DNA of 64,000 nucleotides, taken from contig JAUMIR010000002.1 of assembly GCA_030847615.1 (NCBI GenBank), positions 322,553,386-322,617,385 on the forward strand, written 5' to 3'. The position numbers and the translations under genes were made by a program. The DNA comes from Gambelia wislizenii. Its lineage: Eukaryota > Chordata > Lepidosauria > Squamata > Crotaphytidae. Positions 25,201-35,240 of the stretch are shown one piece after another. Below the pieces are notes generated by a model, which saw nothing but the letters and a program-made list of their open reading frames with translations, had not been told where the DNA came from and did not search any database. Position 1 is the stretch's first letter; each line of letters starts with the position of its first letter.

Positions 25201-28155
25201 AGAATTGGCACAGCAGTTAGAGTAGCAGAAAAGGATGGCACACCTGGTGATGTCATGAAGCTCACTTGGTGAGGCCAAAGAAAGTTAGTCCATGCTGCAT
25301 ATCCTGTCACCTGAGTACCAGTTTTGTGACTTAGCTTTAAATACTATAGGTTGAGAATTGTGATTGCCTGCGGAGTCTGACAAGACTCCTCTGTCACCAT
25401 AGTATGGATGGAGTGAGAGGAAGTGGAGGGCAGTGTGCTTAGGATTCTTGATGAGTGCAGTGGGAGAGTTTTAGTGTAAGCTCATCAGCATAATATTACA
25501 CACAAGGATTGTGAGCCAAGTCCTAATAAGAGTTTATGATTCAGAATAGAACTCTTCCTCACTTGACATGTTCCTCGACAATGTGATTCATCTTTGGCTC
25601 TTCTACTGGCAACATTTTTCCAGCAATGGGGATTTACTAGTATAACATTGCACCTGTGTATCCTTGATGTTAGAGCAATATCACAGCACAAAATGTGACT
25701 TGCACCAAATCCTAAAATGTTCTATCTGGTATTTCTGGATCACAACAGTTCACCATCAGAAAATATTCTCAATCTGTTTTTGGAACGTGGGAACTAGAAA
25801 GTAAAGGAGAGAGAGAGTACTGCATCTTTTCTGTCAGGCTCACTAGACAAATGTCATCAATATTGTGACAGTAGTCTTAATAGACTTTATCCTATAGCAG
25901 ATGTCCACACAGTGAAAGCAGACTTACATGGAGAAACAGCAATGTGAAAGAAATACTGTAAGGTTGCAGTCCTCCTGGCTAAAATTACTTTGAAGTAAGT
26001 GCCATTCAGATTGATGAAGCTGATCTCCAAGACTGGGGTGATATTTTTCAAATGTTGGAGTGAGGCCCATTGGCCCGTATTATGCTTGGAGGCTTTTGAA
26101 TTTTGGAAGGGAAAATTGAAAGGCACTTTTCTTAACATCAGAGGTTTAACATTGATAGCACCCCAATTATGCCAGCCATGGAAACTAGAGAGAAGTGAAA
26201 AGCTTCAGCTCTTGTTTGATTTTGTTTCTGTCCCTTGCTATGTGTTTTGATGAGAATCTAAGGTATCCTGCTCTAATCTCTTCTAGTGCCAGATTAGTGC
26301 TTGGATTCTGACATACTTGTGCACACAACTAAAGGTTTCAGCTGTGTTTATGAGGATTCTGCTTAGTGAACTGTTGGTGGAAACTAGAGAAAGTTGAGAA
26401 GAAAGATTTTTTGTTTTGGCCTATCAAATTGTAACACTTGAACAGTCCCTCCTGTTCCCCTGCTGCCTTCTTCATATTATGAAATTTACTGGCAGCTGAA
26501 AAATGTCGTAATTAGGAAGCACCACGAATAAGTCTCCATGATACCTGGCTATAAATAGCCTTTACAAAAGGTAGTCCACAACCTGTAGTTCCTGGTTGTC
26601 CAGCTATCTGGGGTGGGATGCCTCAGTGCCTGTGTGGGAAGCCTCACGCTCTCCATCTGTGTGTGTGGCAGGCATAAACCCGGCTTCAGGCAGGGACAAG
26701 CTTGAAGAGGCTTGCTTGTCTTGAAGTTGACCTGCTTTAACTATTCAGGCTGTAAAATAGAAGCTTCTTGCACTATTAAGCACCCCTGTTGGAACACTTG
26801 CCCCATCCCTGGAATTACTGCTCGTGTTGAGGTGTTCAGACTTCCAAGAAAGCAGTAAGGCAAGGCCTGCTGTCTCTTCTTATCCCTTCTTTCCCCAGCA
26901 TAGTTTGCTGTGGTTGTCATTTGCACTCAAAATGAAGCAGAAGACAACTCAGTGTGAGTAAACACTCCAACCTGTTATGTGTAGCAGCAGTGCAAGGAGC
27001 CTACACCTGAGGAAGCGTGCTGGGTTGGAAGGCTCCAACAAGCTACTTAAAACATCATATTATGGTGCTTTCTCATTAGGCGATGTACTTCAAGGGGGAA
27101 GTGGGTGTCTTTTCTTAGTTACAAGGATTCTACTCTGTCAATTCATGTTGTGAGTTTTCCCTGTTCGGTGCCATATTCATGACTAATGACCCCAGCCTGC
27201 TGCTTGTAATGGAGCCTTTTCTAGCCAGATGGTATTACATATGATAAAGAGCTTAATTGCATGCCTCAGGATGGAATCCTTTCTTCCAGTAGATGAGTTA
27301 CTAGTGTACTATCATGAGTATATCTTTAGGCAGGGAAGAGATCCAGTGCTCTTCTGATTTATGTTCAGATATGATGTGGATGGGAGAACTTTCTTAATGA
27401 AGAACTCACTGTTTGTTCTGGGAGTGGACTGTTAACCTGTGATTCCAGCTTTTTTGTTGTGAACTGCACCATTTTCTTCTGGGATATATAGCTTCTATAA
27501 ACAACAGTCTCTCCATTCGTCTGGTGCTCTGACTAGATACAAGTTTAAGTGGTTAATAATCATGTCAGCTTTTTTCCTTAAAAAAATGTCAATATAAGGT
27601 ATGTGTATGTGTGTTTTTTCCTCTCTCAACAAAATAACTCCCCTGAACAGTAATTATTATTACATACCACTGAATGTACTAGTGGGAGCTTTCATTCTAA
27701 TCCTAATTGCCACATGGGGGAATTTGCATCAGAACCATTCCTGGAGAGAAGAGGTTTAACCTTTCCTCACTTTGCAGTATGTTATTGATGACTATCATCC
27801 TACTCATGCCACATAATTACTTTTCGTAAAAATCACAGAAATTGTTTTTAGCTACTAGGGATGGAAATATTATTTGTGGTTATTTCCTATTGGGTTGAAA
27901 AACAGGTTTCCCAACAGTCAGAAAACACTGTTGGGAAGAATAATAGTCCACTGAGAATTTTGCTCACTTTTCTCCTTGTATTCAAACTTCCCAAAGTATT
28001 CTGGAGAAATTATTCTGTGGAGAAAAAAGCGGTTTTCTTGTGTAAAAAAAACCCCTGTTTTCTGTGCAGAAAATGGGTTTCCTACACAGAAAATACTGTT
28101 TGATGCACAAGAATTCAGTTTTCACTGCAGATAATTGTTTTTTGTCCAGTAACAC
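25201..28155. other. Intron sequence, mostly unclassified
   Basis: About 3 kb with no named element. The interval 28010-28110 has imperfect repeats of a TTTTCTGTGCAGAAAA-like unit on alternating strands. The interval 26570-26720 is less AT-rich. The short open frames have no recognisable motif. Confidence 0.4.
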
Positions 28156-28744
28156 CATGGGCACAGCTAGAAGGGATAATTTGTAGCAAAATTTATCACC
28201 TTACCTCCCTATCGCTGCAGTGCCCATTTGTGCCCATGGCTAATTCACAAGCTTCCTGGAAGGGAATAGTTTGCAGTTTACATGCCAGAAAAGAAATGGT
28301 GGCTGCAAGTTGCGCCTGGAAAATCTTCCCCCGCTTTTTTTTTAAAATGACAGATGCGGAAGAGTTTTCTGCTTGAAAAAATCTTTGTACTTTTGCTCTG
28401 CCGCTCTGCCGCTTGAATGATCAGCTGGCAAAAAACAACAACAATAGCAGCTCCAGCATTGCAAGCTCTCCCTTGCAAGCCCGCCCCCTCTGAGGTCCGA
28501 CCAATCAGCTTTCAGCTCTGCTGTGTCCTTTTTTTGAATTAGTTGTACAGATGACCTGTTATGTGCATTTTTGTGCACTTTTAAAAAAAGATTGTGAGAA
28601 ACACCGAAAGCTGTTGTTGTGGTCTATGTGGAGTTTTCAGCCCCCCCTTCTGAATATGGTGAATCCTGGCAGGGACTCATCTAAACTAAAGATATTCTGC
28701 CTGCATTCTTACCGGGGTTTTTTGTTGTGTAGATGCGCCCCATG
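28156..28744. mobile_element. hAT-like non-autonomous element, family H-related copy
   Basis: The left end CATGGGCACAGCTAGAAGG and the right end GTTGTGTAGATGCGCCCCATG are roughly inverted copies of each other (CATGGGGCGCATCTACAC read from the right). The interior AAGCCCGCCCCCTCTGAGGT and CCAATCAGCTTTCAGCTCTG is similar to 38820-38880 (CCCCGCCCCCTGTGTTCATC, CCAATCAGGTTTGCACTGTG). It is non-coding. The 14-19-bp terminal repeats fit hAT. Confidence 0.68.
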
Positions 28745-28802
28745 TCTTCACAGAATATTTTCTTGGCAACATGTCAGGGAGTGCATTGAATACTGTGGCT
28801 GA

Positions 28803-29212
28803 GGGGTTGTCTAAATGGTGAAAAGACTCTTCATGGAATTCACTTGGAATCCTACCTGTCTATATGGGTTCCTGCACCAATCCACACTATTTGGAAGGAG
28901 GGGGCGCAAAATGGCAAAAACAACATGGTAAAACACTTTGCCGCTTTTCCCTTGCTTTTTAAAAAACGGTGAGGGGGGTGCGTTTGGACAATGAAATGAC
29001 AGGAAATTTGAAGGGAAGCACAAAGCTGACTGGCCAGGTGAGAATGGGGGCAGGGCTTGCTAGCAGAGCAAGCACCCACTGCCGCCATGTTGGATTTTCG
29101 CCTTAGCAATTGCTCGCTAAGGTGATAGAATAGGATGGTTATTTTTTTATTTACTTTCCTATAAAATCAAAAAATTGCTGTATCGCTCCAACATACCTTG
29201 GACGACTTTTAA
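28803..29212. mobile_element. hAT-like non-autonomous element, family H copy 2
   Basis: It starts GGGGTTGTCTAAATGGTGAA and ends near CCTTGGACGACTTTT, an approximate inverted match. The interior has TGACTGGCCAGGTGAGAATG, GGGGGCAGGGCTTGCTAG and TTGGATTTTCGCCTTAGCAA, parallel to the reverse strand of 38760-38880. It is adjacent to another related copy (28156), with only about 58 bp between them. Confidence 0.68.
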
Positions 29213-29414
29213 AAAAAATGGCGGCAGGGAAGAACTAACGCAAGTAAATCACTCGTGGCTGCCATCTGTAATGTGAGGCTTATGGGGCCTTCTAAGGCCA
29301 GAAAAACTGTTAAGTCATATTGCTCCTGCTGCGAGATGCCATTATTACAAAGTACTCCGTTCCCCCCATCGTGTAGTTGAGCCTGAGTATTTGCTTTATC
29401 CTGCAGCTGGAGCC

Positions 29415-30472
29415 ATACCGTATATTCTGATGACTCGGTATATAAGACGACCCCCCCCAATTTTAAAGTCAAAATATAACGTTCAGGGTATACTTGCAGT
29501 ATAAGATGACCCCCCATCACCCACCCTCCCCAAAGTTGGGATCGGGCTCCCCATCCTGGCTTCGCAGGTGGTGGCTGGAAAGTTTCACCCCCTCCAGCCA
29601 GCTACCCTTCCTGAAGCTGGCTGAGGAATCACGGGGGATGGCTGCCTGGCTGGGGAGAGGCTCAGCCACCTCCCGGGATTCCCCAACCCACGAGGAGGCT
29701 GGCCAGCGTCTTTGCGAGTTTGGGAATCACGGGGCATAGCTGCCTGGCTGGGAAGAGGCTCAGCCACCTCCTGCGATTCCCCAACCCACAAGGAGGCTGC
29801 CCAGTGTCCCCGCAAGTTGGGGAATCACGGGGGATGGCTGCCTGGCTGGGAATAGGCTCAGCCACCTCCTGCGATTCCCCAACCCACAAGGAGGCTGGCC
29901 AGCGTCTTTGCGAGTTTGGGAATCACGGGGGATGGCTACCTGGCTGGGAAGAGGCTCAGCCACCTCCTGCCATTCCCCAGCCCACAAGGAGGCTGCCTAG
30001 TGTCCCCGCAAGTTGGGGAATCACGGGGGATGGCTGCCTGGCTGGGAAGAGGCTCAGCCACCTCCCACGATTCCCCAATCCACGGGGAGGCTGGCCAGCA
30101 TCCTCATGAGTTGGGGAATCACGGGGGATGGCTGCCTGGCTGGGGAAAGGCTCAGCCACCTCCCGTGATTCCCCAACCCGCGAGGAGACTGGCCAGTGTC
30201 CTCGCAAGTTGGGGAATCTCAGGGGATGGCTGCCTGGCTTGCTGGGCGGGAGGGGATCTTCTTTGTGACTCAGAGTCACAGAGAAGACCCCCTCCCACCC
30301 AGTGAGGCTCTCCCCCCCGTGCAGCTGTGCTTAAGGTGGCTAGCAAGCTCCCCCCTCCAGCCAACCGCCTCAGTTGTTCCGAGTCTTGTATCCAGCGTAT
30401 AAGATGGCCCCTGACTTTTCAGCTGATTTTACAGGCTGAAAAAGTCGTTTTATATGCCGGAATATACGGTAT
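29415..30472. mobile_element. TIR-bounded element carrying a minisatellite
   Basis: The left edge ATACCGTATATTCTGATGAC and the right edge CCGGAATATACGGTAT are inverted. Just inside, GTATATAAGACGACCCCCC at the left faces GCGTATAAGATGGCCCCTGA and AGTCGTTTTATATGCC at the right. The 'taccgtatat...tataagacgac' design recurs in vertebrate non-autonomous DNA transposons, but I cannot give the superfamily. About 60% of the element is occupied by the 98-bp tandem array at 29627-30240. There is no transposase frame. Confidence 0.75.
29627..30240. repeat. 98-bp minisatellite, six units plus a partial seventh
   Basis: Units begin AATCACGGGG at 29627, 29725, 29823, 29921, 30019 and 30117, and the partial seventh begins at 30215. 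The spacing is exactly 98 bp every time. Units 1 and 3 share the end CGTCTTTGCGAGTTTGGG, while units 2 and 4 share TGTCCCCGCAAGTTGGGG, so the first four form an A-B-A-B dimer pattern. Units 5 and 6 are a third type. Because 98 is not a multiple of 3, open frames appear on both strands in shifting frames. These are not genes. Confidence 0.95.
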
Positions 30473-32089
30473 TATTATTATTATTATTTGTCCTTGCACG
30501 TAAGGATGAAATACTCAAGGATTTACATCCCTACACAGTTAAAGTGATATCTAGCTTGTCTCTGCATCCCATTACTTTGGACAATTTAGTGTGGATTTTA
30601 GGTAATTGAAGAATCTGAAAGCGAGAAGTATGTACATAGTTCAGGTGTAGGGATTAATAATGTTGGTAGCCTAATGAAAGAAACTGCAGTTTAATCTGGT
30701 GGGTTTAATTTAGAGTTCCAACACGTTTGCATTTAAAAGCATGTTCCTTTTCTATATGTATTTTGATTCATGTTGATAACTCTTAAAGAAAGCTTAAGTT
30801 GTTGAGCATGTAATGATTGTTTTGATTTATGTTATAGGCAATGGCTACATGTGTTTCTTTCCCCTAATCTGTTTTTATGTTGTAATGTCCTGTTTTGAAT
30901 ACTTTGATACTATTTTAAGCCATGTGCCTAGGACAGACCAGTACAGCCAGGAGGAACGCTATGAGGCCATTGTGTTGGATCATGCAAATGAGACTACTGA
31001 ATAGTAATAGTTATGGGCAATATTTTGGAAAACACCAATTTACTGACAGTTTTATTGCAGCAAATGTATGTATGAAGTCCCTGATTTCATTGTAATGTAA
31101 TGAAAACAGATGTCAAAGTGTCCCAAACTGAATTTAATAGTTAATCTACATATTGCATGGGAGCTACAAACAAACCATTTAGAATTTTGTTGTTTAATCT
31201 TTTTAGAGGATCTGAAAACACACCCTCTAGAGTAAAATGATTTTATACTCCTCTTGGCTTTTTAAATGAGAATAAGATAAGATGTTCATGATAAATTGTA
31301 ATTTCCAAGTACAGTATACTGAATACAGATTGTGTGGCAGTTTTGCATTTATTGTTTTACTGAAGTCAAGCCTCGGGGCTGAGTCACATGTCATTCTGTG
31401 TATGTAATCCTTGCTTTTTAGGCTTTCAGAAGAATGTATGACAGGAACAGTTCAAGGAAGCTTATGTTTAAGCTCTGCTGCTATCTTGGGACATGGATTT
31501 GATTTGATCAGTCTGGGGACCCCCAGGGGGTTGCATGTTCTCACAGGGGTCTGCAAAGGCTTGAAGCTTGCTTGGTCCACTGCCTCCCTGCAGTGGAGTG
31601 GCCATGTGACAGGACCCAAGGCAAAGGCTGGCTGGCTTGGCCTGCGCATTGCCATTCAGTCCCCTCCTGCTACAAAATTGCCGGAAGAAGCAGGAGAAAA
31701 ATCTTCCCTCCCCCTCCAGTGCCTCTGAGGGAAGGTTTAATGAATGGTATAACTGTATTATTATTAATATCATCATCATCATCACCACCACCATCATCAG
31801 GTATTATCATTTTTTGCCATTCCTTTCTTCCCCTTGTCTTCCCCATTTCTGTTTTCAAAACATTTTGAAAATAGAAAACACTACAAGTAGAAAAAATGCA
31901 AAATCAATAAATACTGTAAATTACTGTAATCTGTAGAGACAAAAAAAGGTGGGGGATTAATAAATACTCTGTCCTATCCCCAGAACAGATGGGGGATGGA
32001 GAGAGTATCAAAAAATGAGACTTGAATAATTCATTCCTTCATGGGAATGCAGTGTAGAAGACATGTTTAAGTTGTTTTTTACAGTAGCT
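30473..32089. other. Intron sequence downstream of the TIR element
   Basis: A (TTA)n run at about 30470-30488, then AT-rich unique DNA. The interval 31420-31730 is GC-richer and unclassified. A CATCATCATC/ACCACC run lies at about 31769-31800. No exon was seen. Confidence 0.45.
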
Positions 32090-32302
32090 TTTTGTTGTTG
32101 TTGTGCGCCTTCAGGTTGTTTCTGACTTACATTGACACTAAGGCAACCCTTTCACAGAGCTTTATTGGCAAAATTTGTTCAGGGGGGTTGCCTTTGTCTT
32201 TGTCTGAGGCTGAGAGATTGTGGCTTGCCCAAGGTCAGCCAGTGGGATTTGAACCCTGGTCTTTAGAGTCATAGTCCAATGCTCAAACCATCACACCAGA
32301 CT
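32090..32302 (-). mobile_element. tRNA-derived SINE
   Basis: Reverse-strand copy that starts with a GTT repeat and GTGCGCCTTCAGGTTGTTTC, continues through GAGGCTGAGAGATTGTGGCT and ends ATGCTCAAACCATCACACCA. The reversed B box ATTTGAACCCTGG is still recognisable. Confidence 0.88.
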
Positions 32303-32403
32303 ATATCTCTTGAATTAATTCAAGTATTGTTAATATTGGTTTACACTCTTTTACCAAGTGAAGCCAAAACTTCTTGGATTTACTGTATGTGTAAGCTCTC
32401 CGT

Positions 32404-32660
32404 ATCCATAGAATCACAGAGTTGCAAGAGACCACAAGGGCCATACAGTCTAACTGCCTGCCATGCAGGAATACAGAATCAAATCATTCCCGACAGATGG
32501 CTATCCAGCCTCTGTTTAAAAACCTCCAAAGAAGGAGAGTCCACCACACCCCGAGGCAGCGTATTCTACTGTTGAACAGTTCTTACTGTCAGGAGGTTCT
32601 TCCTAATATTTAGGTGGAATCTCTTTTCCTCTAGTTTGAACCCACTGCTCTGTTTTATCG
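32404..32660 (-). mobile_element. CR1 LINE 3' end
   Basis: Reverse complement of the 19914 block. It starts CATAGAATCACAGAGTTGCA, the reversed ATTCTATG end, and includes TTTAAAAACCTCCAAAGAAG and CAGGAGGTTCTTCCTAATAT. It is broken off at about 32660, where the GC-rich hairpin block begins. Confidence 0.85.
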
Positions 32661-32661
32661 T

Positions 32662-32873
32662 ACCTAGCGCGGGAAGAGCTCCCGGGAGAGGGACGGGGCT
32701 CTTGCGCGGCAGGGGGTTGTTTTCGGACGACGCCGTCCCTCTCCCGAAAGCATCTGTGTCAGTTCTGTGAAGCTTCGGAAGCCGCAGAGCCCTATTTTAA
32801 TCACGGAAGTTGCCCGTGCTTAAAATATGGCTCTGCAGCTTCCGAAGCTTCACGGAACTGACAGAGATGCTTT
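32662..32873. repeat. GC-rich double hairpin block
   Basis: It contains two nested-style inverted repeats. First, CGGGAGAGGGACGG at 32683-32696 is perfectly complementary to 32733-32746. Second, 32747-32800 pairs with 32820-32873 at 50 of 54 positions around a 19-nt loop, with the HindIII-like GAAGCTTC in the arm. It sits between a reversed CR1 end and a forward CR1 scrap and contrasts sharply in GC with its surroundings. It is probably a MITE or a rearrangement product. The class is unknown. Confidence 0.85.
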
Positions 32874-32950
32874 GATTCTGTATTCCTGCATGGCAGGTGG
32901 TTAGACTCAGGAGGTGGCTTTGCCAGTTCCTTCCTCTTCTAGACTCTAGA
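32862..32950 (+). mobile_element. CR1 3' end scrap
   Basis: GATGCTTTGATTCTGTATTC and CTGCATGGCAGGTGGTTAGA match the CR1 end seen at 20060-20105, in forward orientation. It overlaps the right arm of the hairpin by about 10 bp. Confidence 0.7.
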
Positions 32951-33966
32951 TGCTAAGGTACCTCATTTCAAAGGAATTAGTTAAGATGGTTTACTGTAAT
33001 ATTGGCTACTGTTAGTATTTACTAGCATTAAGATTATTGTATTACATTAAAATTAGTAGCCCAGTATTTTCATTTGCTATTGGCAATAGTTTAGGCAAAA
33101 ATCTGCACAGGTTGTCCACCTGAACTCATTTAATTGGAGAATGTGGGTGGGAAATTTTTGCATTGGAAATATGTGTCCAGCCTTTAAAATCCCCTTCTTG
33201 TTTTGTTACTTATAGATAAGATGGATGGCTGTTAGCAAGTACTGTAAATGCATCAGATACATTTGTGTAGTGGGAGATTTAGCCTAAAGTAATTTAAATT
33301 ACAATATTGTGAAGTACTATTTCAAACAATTTGCCTTTTCCAGAACTGCATGTAATAATTGCTTTTTAAAAAGTACATCTTTGGACCACAAAACTCCACA
33401 TAACTCTTTTGTTAAGCTCCCTAGCTGTGCTATTCAAGATTTGATAATTTTGTGTTCATAAATAGCCCTTATGTATCAGCAGCCAGTAACACCACTATAA
33501 TTAGAAGTCTATTATAGAAAGTTAGTTTATATTCTGAAAGATGTTTTCTATGATAATTTCATATACCAGTATTTGTGTTTCTCCTTTTATATCTTGATAG
33601 AAATTATCACCCGCAAATATAGCAGATACTTATTAACACTTCTCATTCTTAGTTAACAGCAATAGTTAAAATTTTATAGATAGCAATAGTAGAGCTACCC
33701 TTCTAGAAAATGCTGAGACCTGTTTTTTATTATTTCCTGTTCTGAGTTTTTCTCCCTGGGACAAGGTGATGCCACTTTGGTTATCTGTAATAGGAGTTAA
33801 AAGTGGGCATTGAATATTGGTAGCCAATATTAAAAAGCTAGAGAATCCATATTTTAGGATTGTCTTCTTGGTCTTATCAATGCCATGTATGTAGGAAAGT
33901 TTGAATAATGTTTACTTTCAGATGTGAAGTTTTCAAAGAGGGTGTTTTATGTATAATTTAAACTCA
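32951..33966. other. Unique AT-rich intron sequence
   Basis: No recognised element, no coding signal. Confidence 0.45.
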
Positions 33967-34270
33967 GTGCAGTACCAGCCACATATCTGTGGTATCAATA
34001 CATGTGGTTCCACTTACCCACATCTGAAAAAATATGTTCTCTGTAGGCATTTTCTAGGTCTTCCAGTGTGATTCCAGTGGAAGTTGACCAGAGAGTCATG
34101 TTAGAGGACCTCCAAATGCCTAGAGAGAACATCTCTCTAGGCATTTGGAAGTCCTCCAGCGTGATTCTGCGGTATGCTTCTGCCAGAAATATAGAGACTA
34201 CTACTATCCATGATTTTCACTATCCACAGTAAGTCCGGGAACATATCCCCACAGATATGGGGTTATAATA
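33967..34270. mobile_element. Tigger/pogo-related element, family B, with internal hairpin
   Basis: The ends GTACCAGCCACATATCTGTG and CCCACAGATATGGGGTTATA are approximately inverted. Inside, 34105-34127 and 34133-34155 pair at 22 of 23 positions (AGGACCTCCAAATGCCTAGA against its complement) around a 5-nt loop, so the element looks partly duplicated in inverted form relative to the other family B copies. Confidence 0.75.
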
Positions 34271-34379
34271 TAGAATAGTGTTGCTGGCATCATTCAGTAT
34301 TATTTAAAAAAGTTTAGTGTCATAGACACTGTGATTATGTCTCTGGACTCTAATTGTGGCTCAGTTTAAATACTCAGAA

Positions 34380-35240
34380 GTCAGAATTGAGCTGCTGGAC
34401 TTACCTTGCCCTCGCCTGGCGGCTCTTTTGCAACCCGGTTGGCTCTCCCCCTTCATCCTGTGGCCCACGTGGTAGCTAGCACGCGGGCCGCCATTGTTGC
34501 CTTCCCCTTCCTGGCCTGCTCTGCAGGCTGGAAAGGGGCACAAAAGCCAGCACCAATCAGGGCAGGTAATCCCTGCCCTGATTGGTTGCTCTGGAAGGAG
34601 GTGGGGCATTGGTGCTTTTTGCAGCAATTTTATTGCATTTTACAGCAGTTTTTTGGCATTCTGCAGCAGTCTTTTATGACTGTTGCTTTACAACATGGGG
34701 TTTGGGTATATAACCCGGCCTCCGTGCGATGCTGGTCAGTGGCTCTTTGGGAGCCAAAACCCTCCCCCCCTCCCTCCCTTTATTTCTTGTTGTAGGCTTG
34801 TAGGTCAATTGTAGCATGTATTCTTTTTTCTGTCACAGCTTTGGAGGGTGGTTGGCATGGGTCCTGATCTGAGGTCGTCAGTGAGAGCGGGGTCTCCATC
34901 AAGGTCAAGTTCAAGTTTACGAAGACCCCCCTTTCCCAGCAGTTGGTGGAGTAAGGGGAGTGTGAGGGGTTTTTGGGCATGCGGGGCCTGGTCAGGACTC
35001 TTCCCCCTTCATCAGTGGTGGTGTTGGTGGATAACCACAGTGATATCATCGACCAGCATTCGGGTTGGTCACTGTCTGGATCTGGACCCATGCGATGTGA
35101 GCCAACCATTGCAGCTGTTATCAATCAAATTGTAGCCTGTATTGCCAATATATATCTGCATTGTCATTTACAAGTATATCTTTCCAAATGTATTATGTGT
35201 CTGTCATTATTTGGGGGGGAGGAGGGAGGGGGAGACGTCC
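34380..35240 (+). promoter_or_regulatory. GC-rich promoter-like island (or degenerate LTR)
   Basis: A GC-rich block in an AT-rich intron. A perfect 15-bp inverted repeat, ACCAATCAGGGCAGG at 34552-34566 and its complement at 34572-34586, carries CCAAT and ATTGG. About 125 bp downstream is TATATAA at 34707-34713, within GGGTATATAACCCGG. Several short GCAGCA(N)TTTT-type repeats lie between (34619-34675). The CCAAT-TATA order suggests a polymerase II promoter on the + strand. A retroelement LTR is the simplest alternative. I found neither a paired LTR nor flanking gag/pol remnants, and I cannot demonstrate transcription. Confidence 0.4.

Noticed and set aside
29627..30240. Possible CRISPR-like array
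   Set aside because: Units are contiguous tandem repeats without unique spacers, in a vertebrate intron.
29585..30305. Several open frames of up to 129 codons on both strands
   Set aside because: They are products of the 98-bp repeat and its frame cycling, with no family resemblance.
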